In this document: in pieces, positions 25,513 through 35,302 of the stretch
How positions within the stretch are numbered: the first letter of the stretch is position 1
Layout of the letters: each line of letters opens with the position of its first letter
Assembly (NCBI RefSeq): GCF_024205705.1
Contig: NZ_CP073115.1
Span: 620,001-684,000, forward strand
Direction of reading: 5' to 3'
Source: Neisseria subflava
GTDB taxonomy: Bacteria; Pseudomonadota; Gammaproteobacteria; Burkholderiales; Neisseriaceae
Length of the DNA stretch: 64,000 nucleotides
Program-made: the position numbers and the translations under genes
Notes under the pieces: generated by a model
The model's database searches: none
What the model was told of the DNA's origin: nothing
The model's input: only the letters and a program-made list of their open reading frames with translations

Positions 25513-27498
25513 TTAGATATCCAATTCTGCCGTATCGCCTTCGCGTTCCATCCATGCTCGGCGGGCAGCGGCTTCGCCTTTGCCCATCAGTTTGACGAAG
25601 ATGTCGTGTGTTTCGTCATCTGCGCCTTTGGGGATTTGTACCTGCAACAGACGGCGGGTGTCGGGGTGCATGGTGGTGTCTTTGAGCTGGTCGGGGTTCA
25701 TCTCGCCCAAGCCTTTGAAACGGCTGATGGAATAAGCAGTTTCTTTAACGCCTTCTTTTTGCAGTCGCTCCAAAATGCTGTCGAGTTCGTTTTGGTCGAG
25801 GGCGTAGAATTTGCGGGCGGGCTTGCTTTTGCCTTGTGCGTTGACATCAACGCGGAACAGCGGCGGCTGGGCGACGTAGATATGTCCGTCGGCAACCAGT
25901 TTGGGGAAGTGGCGGTAGAACAGAGTCAACAGCAAGACCTGAATATGCGAGCCGTCCACGTCGGCATCGGACAGGATGGCGATTTTGCCGTAGCGCAGGC
26001 CGCTTAAATCGGGATTGTCGTTGATGCCGTGCGGATCGACACCGATGGCGACGGAAATATCATGGATTTCGGCGTTACCGAAGAGTTGGTCGGGGTGGAC
26101 TTCAAAGCTGTTAAGCACTTTACCGCGCAAGGGCAGGATGGCCTGCGTGGCTTTGTCGCGGGCAAGTTTGGCTGAGCCGCCGGCGGAATCGCCTTCGACA
26201 AGGAAGAGTTCGTTTTCGCGGATGTCTTCGCTTTCGCAGTCGGTTAGCTTGCCGGGCAGGACGGCGACGCCGCTGCCTTTTTTCTTTTCAATCTTTTTAA
26301 CCGAACGCATCCGTGCTTGTGCCTGACGGATAGCGAGTTCGGCGATTTTTTTGCCGTAGTCCACGTTTTGGTTCAGCCACAATTCCAAAGGGTCACCCGA
26401 TACGGTGGCAACAAGTTTCAATGCGTCGCGGTTGGTCAGTTTGTCTTTGGTTTGACCTTGGAACTGCGGGTCGAGGACACGGGCGGAGAGGACGAAGGCA
26501 GTTTTGCTGAACACGTCGTCGCTTTGTACTTTTACGCCGCGCGGCAAGAGGTTATGCAGATTGATGAAGTTGTTGACGGCGTTGAACACGGCTTGTTTCA
26601 AGCCTGCTTCGTGCGTACCGCCCAATGGGGTGGGAATCAGATTGACATAGCTTTCGTTGGCACACGAGCCTTCCTCCAGCCAAGTCAGGGCAAACGCGGC
26701 ACCTTCGCCAATGCTGAAATCGCCGTTGTGGCCGTCTGAAATGTAGTTTTCACAAGAGAAGATAGGTACGGCTTCCTGAGCGTCGGCAATCAGATCGGTC
26801 AAATAGCTTTTCAGGCCGTCTGGATAGTGCCAGGTTTGGGTGTATGCTTCGTCTTCACCTTTGACCGGACGGGTCAGGGAAACGCGTACGCCCGGCAGTA
26901 ATACAGCTTTGGCGCGCAGCAGGCGTTCGAGTTCTGGAATGCTGTAATTTGGGCTTTCAAAATATTTACCGTCCGGCCACACGCGCACTTCGGTGCCGCT
27001 GTCTTTGACGGCGCATTTGCCCACTTCAGTCAATGGCTCAATGACGTCGCCACCGGAAAAGACGATGCGGTGGATTTTGCCTTCGCGTTTGACCGTTACT
27101 TCAAGGCGGGTGGAAAGGGCGTTGGTAACAGATACGCCGACGCCGTGCAGACCGCCTGAAAAGGCATACGCGCTGCCGCCGTCTTTTTTATTGAACTTGC
27201 CGCCTGCGTGCAGACGGGTGAACACGAGTTCGACTACGGGTACGCCTTCTTCAGGGTGCAGGCCGACGGGAATACCGCGGCCGTTATCACGGACGGAAAG
27301 CGAACCGTCTTCATGAATTTGCACGTCGATTGCAGTCGCGAAACCACCCAACGCCTCGTCCGCCGCATTATCAATCACTTCCTGACAGATATGGGTCGGG
27401 CTGTCGGTACGGGTGTACATGCCGGGACGTTCTTTGACCGGCTCCAAGCCTTTGAGGACGGTAATGCTGGATTCGCTGTATTGTGTTTTTTTTGTCAT
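25513..27498 (-). CDS. parE: DNA topoisomerase IV subunit B ParE
   Basis: ATPase subunit of topoisomerase IV, which unlinks daughter chromosomes. The 661-residue product has the GHKL ATPase (EVIDNAADEALGG ~40-52, DNGRGIPVG ~72-80, the GLHGVGVSVTNALS lid), the transducer domain (~225-385) and TOPRIM (EGDSAGGSAKLARD ~430-443; SDADVDGSHI ~503-512), ending with the short C-terminal tail of ParE rather than the longer GyrB. It lies 124 bases downstream of the ptuB stop; an AT-rich stretch between them can hold its own promoter. Confidence 0.96.
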   Translation of the reverse strand: MTKKTQYSESSITVLKGLEPVKERPGMYTRTDSPTHICQEVIDNAADEALGGFATAIDVQIHEDGSLSVRDNGRGIPVGLHPEEGVPVVELVFTRLHAGGKFNKKDGGSAYAFSGGLHGVGVSVTNALSTRLEVTVKREGKIHRIVFSGGDVIEPLTEVGKCAVKDSGTEVRVWPDGKYFESPNYSIPELERLLRAKAVLLPGVRVSLTRPVKGEDEAYTQTWHYPDGLKSYLTDLIADAQEAVPIFSCENYISDGHNGDFSIGEGAAFALTWLEEGSCANESYVNLIPTPLGGTHEAGLKQAVFNAVNNFINLHNLLPRGVKVQSDDVFSKTAFVLSARVLDPQFQGQTKDKLTNRDALKLVATVSGDPLELWLNQNVDYGKKIAELAIRQAQARMRSVKKIEKKKGSGVAVLPGKLTDCESEDIRENELFLVEGDSAGGSAKLARDKATQAILPLRGKVLNSFEVHPDQLFGNAEIHDISVAIGVDPHGINDNPDLSGLRYGKIAILSDADVDGSHIQVLLLTLFYRHFPKLVADGHIYVAQPPLFRVDVNAQGKSKPARKFYALDQNELDSILERLQKEGVKETAYSISRFKGLGEMNPDQLKDTTMHPDTRRLLQVQIPKGADDETHDIFVKLMGKGEAAARRAWMEREGDTAELDI

Positions 27499-27622
27499 AA
27501 ATATGTTATTTGCAAAATGAAATTTGAAGATTCGATTAATTAGTAAAATATTCCTTGTGACATAATATATTTCTTATGGTAAAAATTTTTAATATAATGA
27601 AAATTGAGTTTTGGCTATTTTC

Positions 27623-28243
27623 TTATGAATTAGTCCAAATTTTAATTGCATTGACAATGGCTGGTGTAAAAGCAATAAGTTTTCCGTTTTCAGGTTGCAT
27701 AATATCATCACAAACAGATTGTAATAACTCCTCATCTTCCACCTCAATTGGGTTTCCAAGTCCGTGAATTATAAGCATAGAATTAATAACTTGCTTTCTT
27801 GATTCGCATAATTTGTTATGATTTAATTGCAAAATATCAATTGCTTCTTTTGCTCTTTCTGTTTTGCCAATTACAGTACCATTTATTCTAAATTCAAATT
27901 CAGTTTCACATTCGTCCATCAAAGGCGTAAGTGAAAGAATTTTCGAACCTTTTGAATTATCACAATGCCCTTTTTGATTGCAACTTGCTACAATATTATT
28001 GAAATCCATAGACAAATTGGGGTAATGATGGCGTGGCTGAATATGCTCATTCATGGTATCCACATTTGTTCCTGAAATTTCTTTGCAGCAATAAGCACAT
28101 AAATAATATTGTTCTTCTGTACATTTTTGCCGAATATCTTGGCGGACAATCTCATCATTTAAATCTTTGTATTGATGAGTAGGGTTGTGTTGTTTGTATT
28201 CGGCAAAACTAGCAGGCTCATTAGCTTTTCGAATTTTTCTCAT
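27623..28243 (-). CDS. ptuB: HNH endonuclease PtuB of a Septu-type defence module
   Basis: The 206-residue product has an HNH nuclease core of the TIGR02646/PtuB type: a zinc pair CAYC (Cys49, Cys52), the catalytic segment NEHIQPR (His67), FNNIVASC (Asn82/83, Cys88) and GHCDNSKG (His93, Cys94). In Septu systems PtuB degrades nucleic acid when activated with the ATPase PtuA, aborting phage infection. It overlaps the end of ptuA by 23 bases, same strand, as in known ptuAB pairs. Both genes are clearly more AT-rich than parE and rppH on either side, suggesting acquisition. No reverse transcriptase is present, so it is not the retron Ec78 variant. Confidence 0.78.
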   Translation of the reverse strand: MRKIRKANEPASFAEYKQHNPTHQYKDLNDEIVRQDIRQKCTEEQYYLCAYCCKEISGTNVDTMNEHIQPRHHYPNLSMDFNNIVASCNQKGHCDNSKGSKILSLTPLMDECETEFEFRINGTVIGKTERAKEAIDILQLNHNKLCESRKQVINSMLIIHGLGNPIEVEDEELLQSVCDDIMQPENGKLIAFTPAIVNAIKIWTNS

Positions 28244-29807
28244 GACGGATTTCCTGTTTTTTGAGTAAAAGTTGAGCTTTGGCTAATTCTAAATTATTTT
28301 CAGGCAGGTCTTGGCGTAATGCAGTTAACTTCATTTTTGCTTCGTCTAATTGATTATCCTGAATTAACTCCAATAAATGATTCAATTTTTGGGTAACTTC
28401 TTCATTGCGAATAGCTGTTTCCATTACATTCAATAAAACTGTGTTTGCATCTTGCCCATATTGTGATGATACTTGTCGTATTTCGCCATTTTCTAATGAG
28501 TAAACAATAATATCCTTACTATCGCTAATCACAAGCGGCGAATGCGTGCTTAATACAAATTGACAATTTGGAAAGGTTTTGGTTAATCGTTCAATTAGTT
28601 GGCGTTGCCATTGTGGATGTAGGTGTAAATCGGCTTCGTCAATAATCACAATACCTTGTCCATTCAAAGGATTTTCCAAACTTGGGTTAAGCATTGCCAA
28701 ACGGCGAGCAATGTCACCTACCAATGCCATTAGGGATTTTTCGCCTTGGGAGAGTTGGGAAACTTCAAATTCTAGATTATCTTTTTCTACGATCATGCGT
28801 AATTTAGGTTTTCTTCGGATTCTAATATTTCTAAAATTGGTAAAATTTTGTACCGCATCTTTAACTGATTTTAATTGAATATCTAAATAATTTATTTTTT
28901 TTCTCAAAGTATCTTTTTTTCTAAATGGCTCAGCTTTTTTCAAGAATGAATCAGCTTTTGTCAAGAATGAATCAGTATCAGATTGGGCTTTAAAAAATTC
29001 TTTTGTTAATTCAGTTAACTGCCTAGAAAAATAAGCTATCTTTTCTAGTTCATTATTCTTTGTAGCGTAAGTAAGCTCTCTCTCTTTTTCTTTAATATCT
29101 TCTTGTAAAGAAACCATCTTATCGAAAGCATTAAGCGAGCTGTCTATGAATAAATTCATTTCATCTATTTCATTGTTTATTTGTTCTATTTCTAAGCTTA
29201 TTTGTTCTATGTCTGAAAATATATCTTCTTCATTTTCAATATCTTCTCTTTCACGAAACCACTCAAAAAATCGTCGAAAATCAACGCCCATTTCCAACGC
29301 ATTATCATAACCATTAAGCTGTGCAAAAGAATGTTTTTCTCTAATTTTTAATGGAATATCTAATACACTGCGTTCAACAGGATAAAAAGCCAATATTGGC
29401 AAATCAGCTTGTTCATTTTCGGTTAAATTAGTGCGATGAATATCTGCCAATTCATTAATAGCTTTCAAATCAGTAGAAAACTGATTTTTTCTGCCTTTTT
29501 GAGCTTTGCTAAGCTGCCATGTAAATGATTGTTCGGTATTTCCAATACTCAGCACCACCATTCCTGAAGACTGTCTATTCATAATCACTTCTTCAGGAAT
29601 ATCCAAACCTCGCCCACGTTCGCTACGAATACGTGCAGGCAGCCAACTCAATGCCGTAACCAACGATTTCAGAATTGTTGTTTTTCCTGAACCATTATTC
29701 CCAATAAAAACAGTAACCTTAGGTGCTTTGTCAGTTAAAGGCGTGAGTGGAATGGTTAATTCTTTGAATTGTCCAATATTATGTAGAGTTATTGATTTTA
29801 CTTGCAT
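28221..29807 (-). CDS. ptuA: Septu-type ATPase PtuA (SMC/ABC-like)
   Basis: A 528-residue ABC/SMC-like ATPase. It has Walker A GNNGSGKTT (~36-44), a central charged coiled-coil region (~200-310), the ABC signature LSQGEKS (~352), Walker B GIVIIDEADLHLHP (~382-395) and the switch His in STHSP (~424). This matches OLD-like/PtuA ATPases paired with an HNH nuclease. Two starts are possible: a GTG at 29873, or the ATG at 29807 chosen here because the fold begins MQVKSITLHNIGQFKEL; a GGAGG lies 14 bases upstream, which is long spacing. It sits with ptuB between the core genes parE and rppH, strongly AT-rich. The role as phage sensor/activator is inferred from characterised Septu systems. Confidence 0.78.
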   Translation of the reverse strand: MQVKSITLHNIGQFKELTIPLTPLTDKAPKVTVFIGNNGSGKTTILKSLVTALSWLPARIRSERGRGLDIPEEVIMNRQSSGMVVLSIGNTEQSFTWQLSKAQKGRKNQFSTDLKAINELADIHRTNLTENEQADLPILAFYPVERSVLDIPLKIREKHSFAQLNGYDNALEMGVDFRRFFEWFREREDIENEEDIFSDIEQISLEIEQINNEIDEMNLFIDSSLNAFDKMVSLQEDIKEKERELTYATKNNELEKIAYFSRQLTELTKEFFKAQSDTDSFLTKADSFLKKAEPFRKKDTLRKKINYLDIQLKSVKDAVQNFTNFRNIRIRRKPKLRMIVEKDNLEFEVSQLSQGEKSLMALVGDIARRLAMLNPSLENPLNGQGIVIIDEADLHLHPQWQRQLIERLTKTFPNCQFVLSTHSPLVISDSKDIIVYSLENGEIRQVSSQYGQDANTVLLNVMETAIRNEEVTQKLNHLLELIQDNQLDEAKMKLTALRQDLPENNLELAKAQLLLKKQEIRHEKNSKS

Positions 29808-29896
29808 TTTATTGCTTTTTGCCTCCGAAGACTTTGCCGATATCACTTCAGAATCTGAAAAATGTGATTTCACATTCTGTATAATTTGAATGTTTT

Positions 29897-29943
29897 GCCG
29901 TCTGAAAAGATGAAAAACAACGCTTTCAGACGGCCTGAAAGCG
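29897..29943 (-). terminator. rppH terminator with two competing hairpins
   Basis: One stem pairs GCCGTCTGAAA (29897) with TTTCAGACGGC (29924-29934). A second, overlapping stem pairs CGCTTTCA (29921) with TGAAAGCG (29936-29943). It lies 7 bases past the rppH stop. Confidence 0.65.
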
Positions 29944-29949
29944 TTTGGG

Positions 29950-30471
29950 TTATAGGTTTTCTATTGGATTGCGCCGGATAAAGTCTTCATAGCTTTCTAT
30001 GCCGCGCAAGAAACGGGAGAGTTCGGTCAATGCGTCCAAATACACGCCGCGCTTGAAATCGATGACTTCGTCAACCGGCGCCCAGTATTGGTGCCAGCGC
30101 CAGCCGTCGAATTCAGGATGATGGCAGGCGCGGAGGTTGACGTCGCTGTCGCGGCCGACCAAACGCAAAAGATACCAAATCTGTTTTTGTCCGCGATACG
30201 AACCGCGCCATTCGCGGCGCACCCAATGACTAGGAACGTCATAACGCAACCAGTCGCGCGTACGGCCAACGATTTTGATGTGTTGCGGCAACAGGCCGAC
30301 TTCTTCGTACAATTCGCGGTACATGGCGGTCTCAGGACTTTCGCCTGGCTTGATGCCGCCTTGCGGAAACTGCCATGAATGTTCGCGTACGCGTTTGCCC
30401 CAAAAGACTTCGTTACGTTCGTTAATCAGGATAATACCGACATTGGGGCGATAGCCTTCTCTGTCTAACAC
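29950..30471 (-). CDS. rppH: RNA pyrophosphohydrolase RppH (Nudix)
   Basis: Removes pyrophosphate from 5'-triphosphate mRNA ends and so starts RNase E-dependent decay. The 173-residue product has [20 protein letters not shown] and the Nudix box at residues ~38-60 (key residues REL-EEVG), then DWLRYDVP and the [10 protein letters not shown] motif of RppH. The chosen start is GTG at 30471 with GAAGG eight bases upstream, which gives the family's normal N-terminus ([11 protein letters not shown]); an ATG further upstream would add eight non-conserved residues. Confidence 0.93.
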   Translation of the reverse strand: MLDREGYRPNVGIILINERNEVFWGKRVREHSWQFPQGGIKPGESPETAMYRELYEEVGLLPQHIKIVGRTRDWLRYDVPSHWVRREWRGSYRGQKQIWYLLRLVGRDSDVNLRACHHPEFDGWRWHQYWAPVDEVIDFKRGVYLDALTELSRFLRGIESYEDFIRRNPIENL

Positions 30472-30814
30472 GGTGTCGCCCTTCATTAAATTCAATCGTG
30501 CAATTTTCCCACAAATTGGGCGGTTTTGACAAATCTTGAGGCCGTCTGAATAAGCCCACAGTTTTTTCCAGACGGCATGAAACCGTTTCTGAAAAAATGT
30601 TGTTTATGAATAAAACCATAGCTTCAGGCCGTCTGAAAAATGAAATTTTTTTCTGCTTTAAGGTCTTGCATTCAAAAGCTTTTTGCCGTTTAATGCAAAC
30701 CTTGCTGAATCAAGGGCAAAGGACACATGCCGGCCGCCCCCACAGTTTCCCTTTTGTAAGTGGCATCCGCCACCGCTGCAATATTTTTACCCCCCGAACA
30801 AAAGGTCTGAAACC
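30472..30814 (+). other. Intergenic region between rppH and the polyamine-binding lipoprotein gene
   Basis: Divergent intergenic region of 343 bases holding both promoters. It contains several DUS copies (around 30540-30577 as an imperfect inverted pair, and 30629). The open frame of the downstream gene extends into it, but its C/P-rich translation is not protein-like. No RNA gene recognised. Confidence 0.35.
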
Positions 30815-31960
30815 ATGAAAAAATCTTTGATGGCGGCGGCAATCTTGAGCCTCGTCTTGACTGCGTGTAGCGGCGGACAAGGAACCGCCGCAGAATCTTC
30901 CGCATCTCAAACTCAAACTTCTTCCTCTCAAACGGATAAACTCAATATCTACAACTGGTCGGATTATGTCGATCCGGCCACGCTGTCTGCGTTTGAAAAA
31001 AATACGAATATCAACGTCCGCTACGATTACTACGACAGCAACGAAGCGCTGGAAGCCAAGCTGCTGACCGGCAAGTCGGGTTATGATCTGGTTGCTCCGT
31101 CTATTGCCAATGTCGGCCGCCAGATTAAAGCCGGCGCGTATCAAAAAATCGACAAATCGCAAATTCCCGATTACGCCAACATCGATCCTGATTTGCTGAA
31201 AATGATGGAAACCGTCGATCCGGGCAACGAATATGCAGTCCCTTATTTCTGGGGCATCAATACGCTGGCGATTAACAAGCAGCAGGTTCAAAAGGCTTTG
31301 GGTGCGGACAAACTGCCTGAAAACGAATGGGAGTTGGTGTTTAACCCTGAATACACCCAAAAACTGAAATCCTGCGGCATCAGCTATTTTGACAGCGCGA
31401 TCGAGCAGATTCCTTTGGCTTTGCATTATTTGGGCAAAGACCCGAACAGCGAAAACCCTGATGACATCAAAGCTGCTGTCGATATGATGAAAAAAGTGCG
31501 TCCCGACATCAAACGCTTTACCTCGTCCGGCTATATCGACGATATGGCTGCCGGTAATCTTTGCGTATCGGTAGGCTACGGCGGCGACCTCAATATTGCC
31601 AAAACCCGTGCCAAAGAAGCCGGAAACGGCGTCGAAGTTGAAGTATTGGCGCCGAAAAGCGGCGTCGGTATTTGGGTGGATTCGCTGATGATTCCGCGTG
31701 ATGCGCAAAATGTGACCAATGCACACAAATACATCAATCACACGCTCAATCCGGAAACAGCGGCTAAAAACGGCAACTATGTGACTTATGCTCCGGCCAG
31801 CCGTCCGGCGCGTGATTTGATGGATGAAAAATATACCTCTGACGAATCGATTTTCCCAAGTAAAGAATTGATGGAAAAAAGCTTCATCGTCTCTCCCAAG
31901 TCAACCGATGCGAGCAAACTCAGCGTTCGCCTGTGGCAGGCTTTGAAAGCAGGGCGATAA
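30815..31960 (+). CDS. Polyamine (putrescine/spermidine) ABC transporter substrate-binding lipoprotein, PotF/PotD-like
   Basis: The 381-residue product has a lipoprotein signal (SLVLTACSGG, lipidated Cys ~17), a Ser/Thr/Gln-rich linker (~20-40), then the bacterial SBP family 1 polyamine-binding fold: LNIYNWSDYVDP, YDSNEALEAKLLTGKSGYDLV, VPYFWGINTLAIN and VGYGGDLNIA, the usual polyamine-pocket segments. It should capture polyamines in the periplasm for a PotABC-type importer that is not in the window. ATG 30815 has AAAGG ten bases upstream; the longer frame is not coding-like. Putrescine versus spermidine specificity cannot be read reliably. Confidence 0.87.
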   Translation: MKKSLMAAAILSLVLTACSGGQGTAAESSASQTQTSSSQTDKLNIYNWSDYVDPATLSAFEKNTNINVRYDYYDSNEALEAKLLTGKSGYDLVAPSIANVGRQIKAGAYQKIDKSQIPDYANIDPDLLKMMETVDPGNEYAVPYFWGINTLAINKQQVQKALGADKLPENEWELVFNPEYTQKLKSCGISYFDSAIEQIPLALHYLGKDPNSENPDDIKAAVDMMKKVRPDIKRFTSSGYIDDMAAGNLCVSVGYGGDLNIAKTRAKEAGNGVEVEVLAPKSGVGIWVDSLMIPRDAQNVTNAHKYINHTLNPETAAKNGNYVTYAPASRPARDLMDEKYTSDESIFPSKELMEKSFIVSPKSTDASKLSVRLWQALKAGR

Positions 31961-31973
31961 TTAAAATTTGAAT

Positions 31974-32012
31974 ACTCAGGCCGTCTGAAACAGTTTTTCA
32001 GACGGCCTGAGT
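31974..32012 (+). terminator. DUS-pair terminator
   Basis: ACTCAGGCCGTCTGAAA and its complement with a 5-base loop, directly after the polyamine-binding gene. A promoter for the next operon probably follows at once (TTATAATTGTCAACA). Confidence 0.8.
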
Positions 32013-32061
32013 GTTATAATTGTCAACACTTTTCAAATATCCTATGAGGAGAAACAGCGTT

Positions 32062-32334
32062 ATGAACAATTCAGTCATCACCGTCATCGGTAAAGACCGT
32101 GTGGGCATTGTGTACGACGTTTCCAAAATTTTAGCGGAAAACCAAATCAATATTCTCAACATCAGCCAACAGCTGATGGATGATTTTTTTACCATGATTA
32201 TTTTGGTGGATACTTCAAAATGCACCAAATCGCGTCAAGAGGTTTTGGATTTGTTTGCGGAAGAGAGCAAAAAACTTGCGCTTGATATCCGTATGCAAAA
32301 CGAAGAAATTTTCCAAGCCATGCACCGTATTTAA
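32062..32334 (+). CDS. ACT domain protein (UPF0237)
   Basis: A 90-residue protein that is a single ACT domain (NSVITVIGKDRVGIVYDVSK..., with the GKDRVGIV ligand-loop glycine typical of ACT modules binding amino acids or related ligands). ATG 32062 has GAGGAGA upstream; the frame is open to 32020 but has no signal there. It ends 15 bases before the PFL-family gene, and the UPF0237/UPF0210 pair is widely conserved, so the ACT protein may be a regulatory subunit. The ligand is unknown. Confidence 0.85.
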   Translation: MNNSVITVIGKDRVGIVYDVSKILAENQINILNISQQLMDDFFTMIILVDTSKCTKSRQEVLDLFAEESKKLALDIRMQNEEIFQAMHRI

Positions 32335-32349
32335 GTCGGAGGAAGAGCC

Positions 32350-33705
32350 ATGAGTATTCAATCCGGCGAGATTTTAGAAACTGTCAAAATGGTGGCCGAC
32401 CAGAATTTTGACGTGCGCACTATTACCATCGGCATTGATTTGCACGACTGCATCAGCAGCGATATCAATGTGTTGAACCAAAATATTTACAACAAAATCA
32501 CTACAGTCGGCAAAGACTTGGTAGCAACGGCAAAATATCTGTCTGCCAAATACGGCGTGCCGATTGTGAATCAGCGCATTTCCGTTACGCCGATTGCCCA
32601 AATCGCCGCGGCCACCCATGCTGATTCTTACGTCAGCGTGGCGCAAACTTTGGATAAAGCTGCCAAAGCGATAGGCGTGTCTTTTATCGGCGGCTTTTCC
32701 GCGTTGGTGCAAAAAGGTATGTCGCTTTCGGATGAGGTGCTGATCCGTTCCATTCCCGAAGCCATGAAGACTACCGATATCGTGTGCAGCTCCATCAATA
32801 TCGGCAGCACGCGTGCCGGTATCAATATGGATGCAGTCAAGCTGGCAGGTGAAACCATCAAACGTACGGCTGAAATCACGCCTGAAGGTTTCGGCTGCGC
32901 TAAAATTGTCGTGTTCTGCAACGCGGTGGAAGACAATCCGTTTATGGCGGGCGCGTTTCACGGTTCGGGCGAAGCGGATGCTGTTATCAATGTCGGCGTA
33001 TCCGGCCCGGGTGTCGTAAAAGCCGCGTTGGAAAATTCAGATGCAACGACATTGACCGAAGTTGCGGAAGTCGTGAAGAAAACTGCTTTCAAAATTACCC
33101 GCGTGGGCGAACTTATCGGCCGCGAAGCCTCAAAAATGCTGAATATCCCGTTTGGTATTCTCGACTTGTCATTGGCACCAACTCCTGCCGTCGGCGACTC
33201 GGTGGCGCGCATCCTTGAAGAAATGGGTTTGAGCATCTGCGGTACGCACGGCACGACAGCAGCTTTGGCCTTGCTGAATGATGCCGTGAAAAAAGGCGGC
33301 ATGATGGCTTCCAGCGCGGTCGGCGGTTTGAGCGGCGCGTTTATCCCCGTTTCCGAAGATGAAGGCATGATTGCCGCCGCCGAAGCTGGTGTGCTGACGC
33401 TGGACAAACTCGAAGCCATGACCGCTGTCTGCTCCGTTGGTTTGGACATGATTGCCGTTCCCGGCGATACGCCTGCTCATACCATTTCCGGCATCATCGC
33501 CGACGAAGCCGCCATCGGCATGATCAACAGCAAAACCACTGCCGTGCGCATTATTCCGGTAACCGGCAAAACCGTCGGCGACAGCGTTGAGTTCGGTGGC
33601 CTGTTGGGCTACGCGCCCGTGATGCCGGTTAAAGAAGGCTCATGCGAAGTGTTCGTCAACCGAGGCGGTAGAATCCCGGCTCCGGTTCAATCGATGAAAA
33701 ACTGA
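32350..33705 (+). CDS. PFL family protein (UPF0210/DUF711)
   Basis: A 451-residue cytoplasmic protein of the UPF0210 family, distantly similar to the pyruvate-formate-lyase barrel. Segments such as [50 protein letters not shown] and [23 protein letters not shown] are characteristic. No glycyl-radical motif typical of active PFL is seen, so it should not be called pyruvate formate-lyase. Good Shine-Dalgarno GGAGGAA; an operon with the ACT protein. Confidence 0.88.
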   Translation: MSIQSGEILETVKMVADQNFDVRTITIGIDLHDCISSDINVLNQNIYNKITTVGKDLVATAKYLSAKYGVPIVNQRISVTPIAQIAAATHADSYVSVAQTLDKAAKAIGVSFIGGFSALVQKGMSLSDEVLIRSIPEAMKTTDIVCSSINIGSTRAGINMDAVKLAGETIKRTAEITPEGFGCAKIVVFCNAVEDNPFMAGAFHGSGEADAVINVGVSGPGVVKAALENSDATTLTEVAEVVKKTAFKITRVGELIGREASKMLNIPFGILDLSLAPTPAVGDSVARILEEMGLSICGTHGTTAALALLNDAVKKGGMMASSAVGGLSGAFIPVSEDEGMIAAAEAGVLTLDKLEAMTAVCSVGLDMIAVPGDTPAHTISGIIADEAAIGMINSKTTAVRIIPVTGKTVGDSVEFGGLLGYAPVMPVKEGSCEVFVNRGGRIPAPVQSMKN

Positions 33706-33720
33706 TTGGATTGATGAATA

Positions 33721-33757
33721 AAAAGGCCGTCTGAAATTGATTTTCGGACGGCCTTTT
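33721..33757. terminator. DUS-pair terminator between the PFL-family gene and yjgR
   Basis: AAAAGGCCGTCTGAAA pairs with TTTTCGGACGGCCTTTT (one substitution in the second DUS) between converging genes. Confidence 0.8.
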
Positions 33758-33772
33758 ATATTTTCAGGCTGA

Positions 33773-35302
33773 TTATTTGAACATATTTTTAATAATGCCC
33801 ATCACGCTGCGGGAAATGGCGTTGGTTACTTGGCGGTTGATTTGGCTGCCGATGGCGTCGGCAACGTTGTAGCCCAAACCTTGGCCGGATTTTTTGCGTC
33901 CGCCGCTCAAGCCGCCGATCAGTCCGCCGAGGATGCCGGGATCGGCATTGGCAGCTTCTTTTTCTGCAGCTTTTTGCGCTTTTTCCTGCTCTTTGGCGGC
34001 ATTTGTGGCTTCTTTTTCAGCGGCAACCTGGCTGTCTGCTTCGGCCAATGCTTCAAAAGCGGAGTAGTTGTCCACCATGTCTTTGTAGGTTGGATACAAA
34101 TCGTCGTTTTGGAACAAGCGGTTGCGTTCCTCTGCGGCAAGCGGGGTTAAGGAAGATTGCGGCGGCAGGATGAGAGCGCGTTCTACCGGCTCGGGCATAC
34201 CTTTTTCATCAAGGAAGGAAACGAGGGCTTCGCCGACGCCGAGTTCGGCAATCGCTTCGGCAACTTTAATGTTTGGGTTGCTGCGGAAGGTTTCGGCAGC
34301 GGCTTTGACTGCTTTTTGGTCACGCGGTGTGAAGGCGCGCAGGGCATGTTGTACACGGTTACCCAGTTGGCCGAGAATGGTATCGGGCAAGTCGAGCGGG
34401 TTTTGGGTGACGAAATATACGCCTACGCCTTTGGAACGAATCAGGCGCACGACTTGTTCGATTTGTTCGATCAGTGCATTGGCGGCATTGTCGAACATTA
34501 AATGCGCTTCGTCGAAGAACATCACGAATTTCGGTTTGTCCAAATCGCCGACTTCGGGCAGGGTTTCAAACAACTCCGCCAGCATCCACAGCAAAAACGC
34601 GCTGTACATACGCGGAGAGCGCATCAGTTTTTCGGAATTAAGAATGTTGATGATGCCTTTGCCGTTGTCGGTTTGCATCCAGTCTTGCAGGTTGAGGGAA
34701 GGTTCGCCGAAGAATTTTTCTGCGCCTTCGTTTTCTAAAGTCAGCAGTTGGCGTTGAATCGCGCCGATACTGGCGGCAGAAACGTTGCCGTATTGCGTGC
34801 GGTATTCCGAAGCGTGGTCGGAAACGTGTTTCAACATGCTGCGCAGATCTTTCAAGTCCAAAATGTGCCAGCCTCTGTCGTCGGCAACTTTGAACACAAG
34901 GTTCAGCAAGCCTTCTTGCGTGTCGTTCAGATTCATCAGGCGGGCCAAAAGCATAGGGCCCATTTCTGAAACGGTTACGCGTACGGGAATACCGGTTTCG
35001 CCGTAAACATCCCAAAAGCGCACGGGGAAATTTTGCAGCCATTGCTCGCCCAAATCAAACTCGGCGATGCGTTCGCCCACTTTGCCGCTATTGGCACCAG
35101 CTTGTGCGATGCCCGACAAATCGCCTTTGACATCGACCAAGAATACAGGGACGCCTTCGCTACTGAAGGCTTCCGCCATACGGCGCAGGGTAACGGTTTT
35201 ACCCGTACCGGTCGCACCGGCGATCAAGCCGTGGCGGTTGGCCATTTTGCCTTGGATTTCGAGCGTTTTCCCGTCGGCACGCGCGATTTGAAATGTAGTC
35301 AT
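33773..35302 (-). CDS. yjgR: HerA/VirB4-like ATPase YjgR (DUF853)
   Basis: A 509-residue cytoplasmic P-loop ATPase of the helicase-like HerA family. Walker A is GATGTGKTVTLRR (~29-41), Walker B region KFVMFFDEAHLMFD (~258-271), then VYFVTQNPLDLPD and GNRVQHALRAFTPRDQKAVKAA, all typical of YjgR. Residues ~420-450 form a Lys/Glu/Ala-rich helix, followed by a Gly-rich stretch (GILGGLIGGLSGG) and an amphipathic tail that could touch a membrane. Its biological job is unknown in any species I know of. Good Shine-Dalgarno AAGGAAT. Confidence 0.88.
   Translation of the reverse strand: MTTFQIARADGKTLEIQGKMANRHGLIAGATGTGKTVTLRRMAEAFSSEGVPVFLVDVKGDLSGIAQAGANSGKVGERIAEFDLGEQWLQNFPVRFWDVYGETGIPVRVTVSEMGPMLLARLMNLNDTQEGLLNLVFKVADDRGWHILDLKDLRSMLKHVSDHASEYRTQYGNVSAASIGAIQRQLLTLENEGAEKFFGEPSLNLQDWMQTDNGKGIINILNSEKLMRSPRMYSAFLLWMLAELFETLPEVGDLDKPKFVMFFDEAHLMFDNAANALIEQIEQVVRLIRSKGVGVYFVTQNPLDLPDTILGQLGNRVQHALRAFTPRDQKAVKAAAETFRSNPNIKVAEAIAELGVGEALVSFLDEKGMPEPVERALILPPQSSLTPLAAEERNRLFQNDDLYPTYKDMVDNYSAFEALAEADSQVAAEKEATNAAKEQEKAQKAAEKEAANADPGILGGLIGGLSGGRKKSGQGLGYNVADAIGSQINRQVTNAISRSVMGIIKNMFK

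Noticed and set aside
27623..29873. Retron Ec78-type system (it also uses PtuA and PtuB)
   Set aside because: There is no reverse transcriptase gene and no room for one: only 124 bases separate ptuB from parE and about 140 bases separate ptuA from rppH.
32350..33705. Pyruvate formate-lyase
   Set aside because: The family shares a distant fold name only; no glycyl-radical motif is present and the ACT-protein pairing marks UPF0210.
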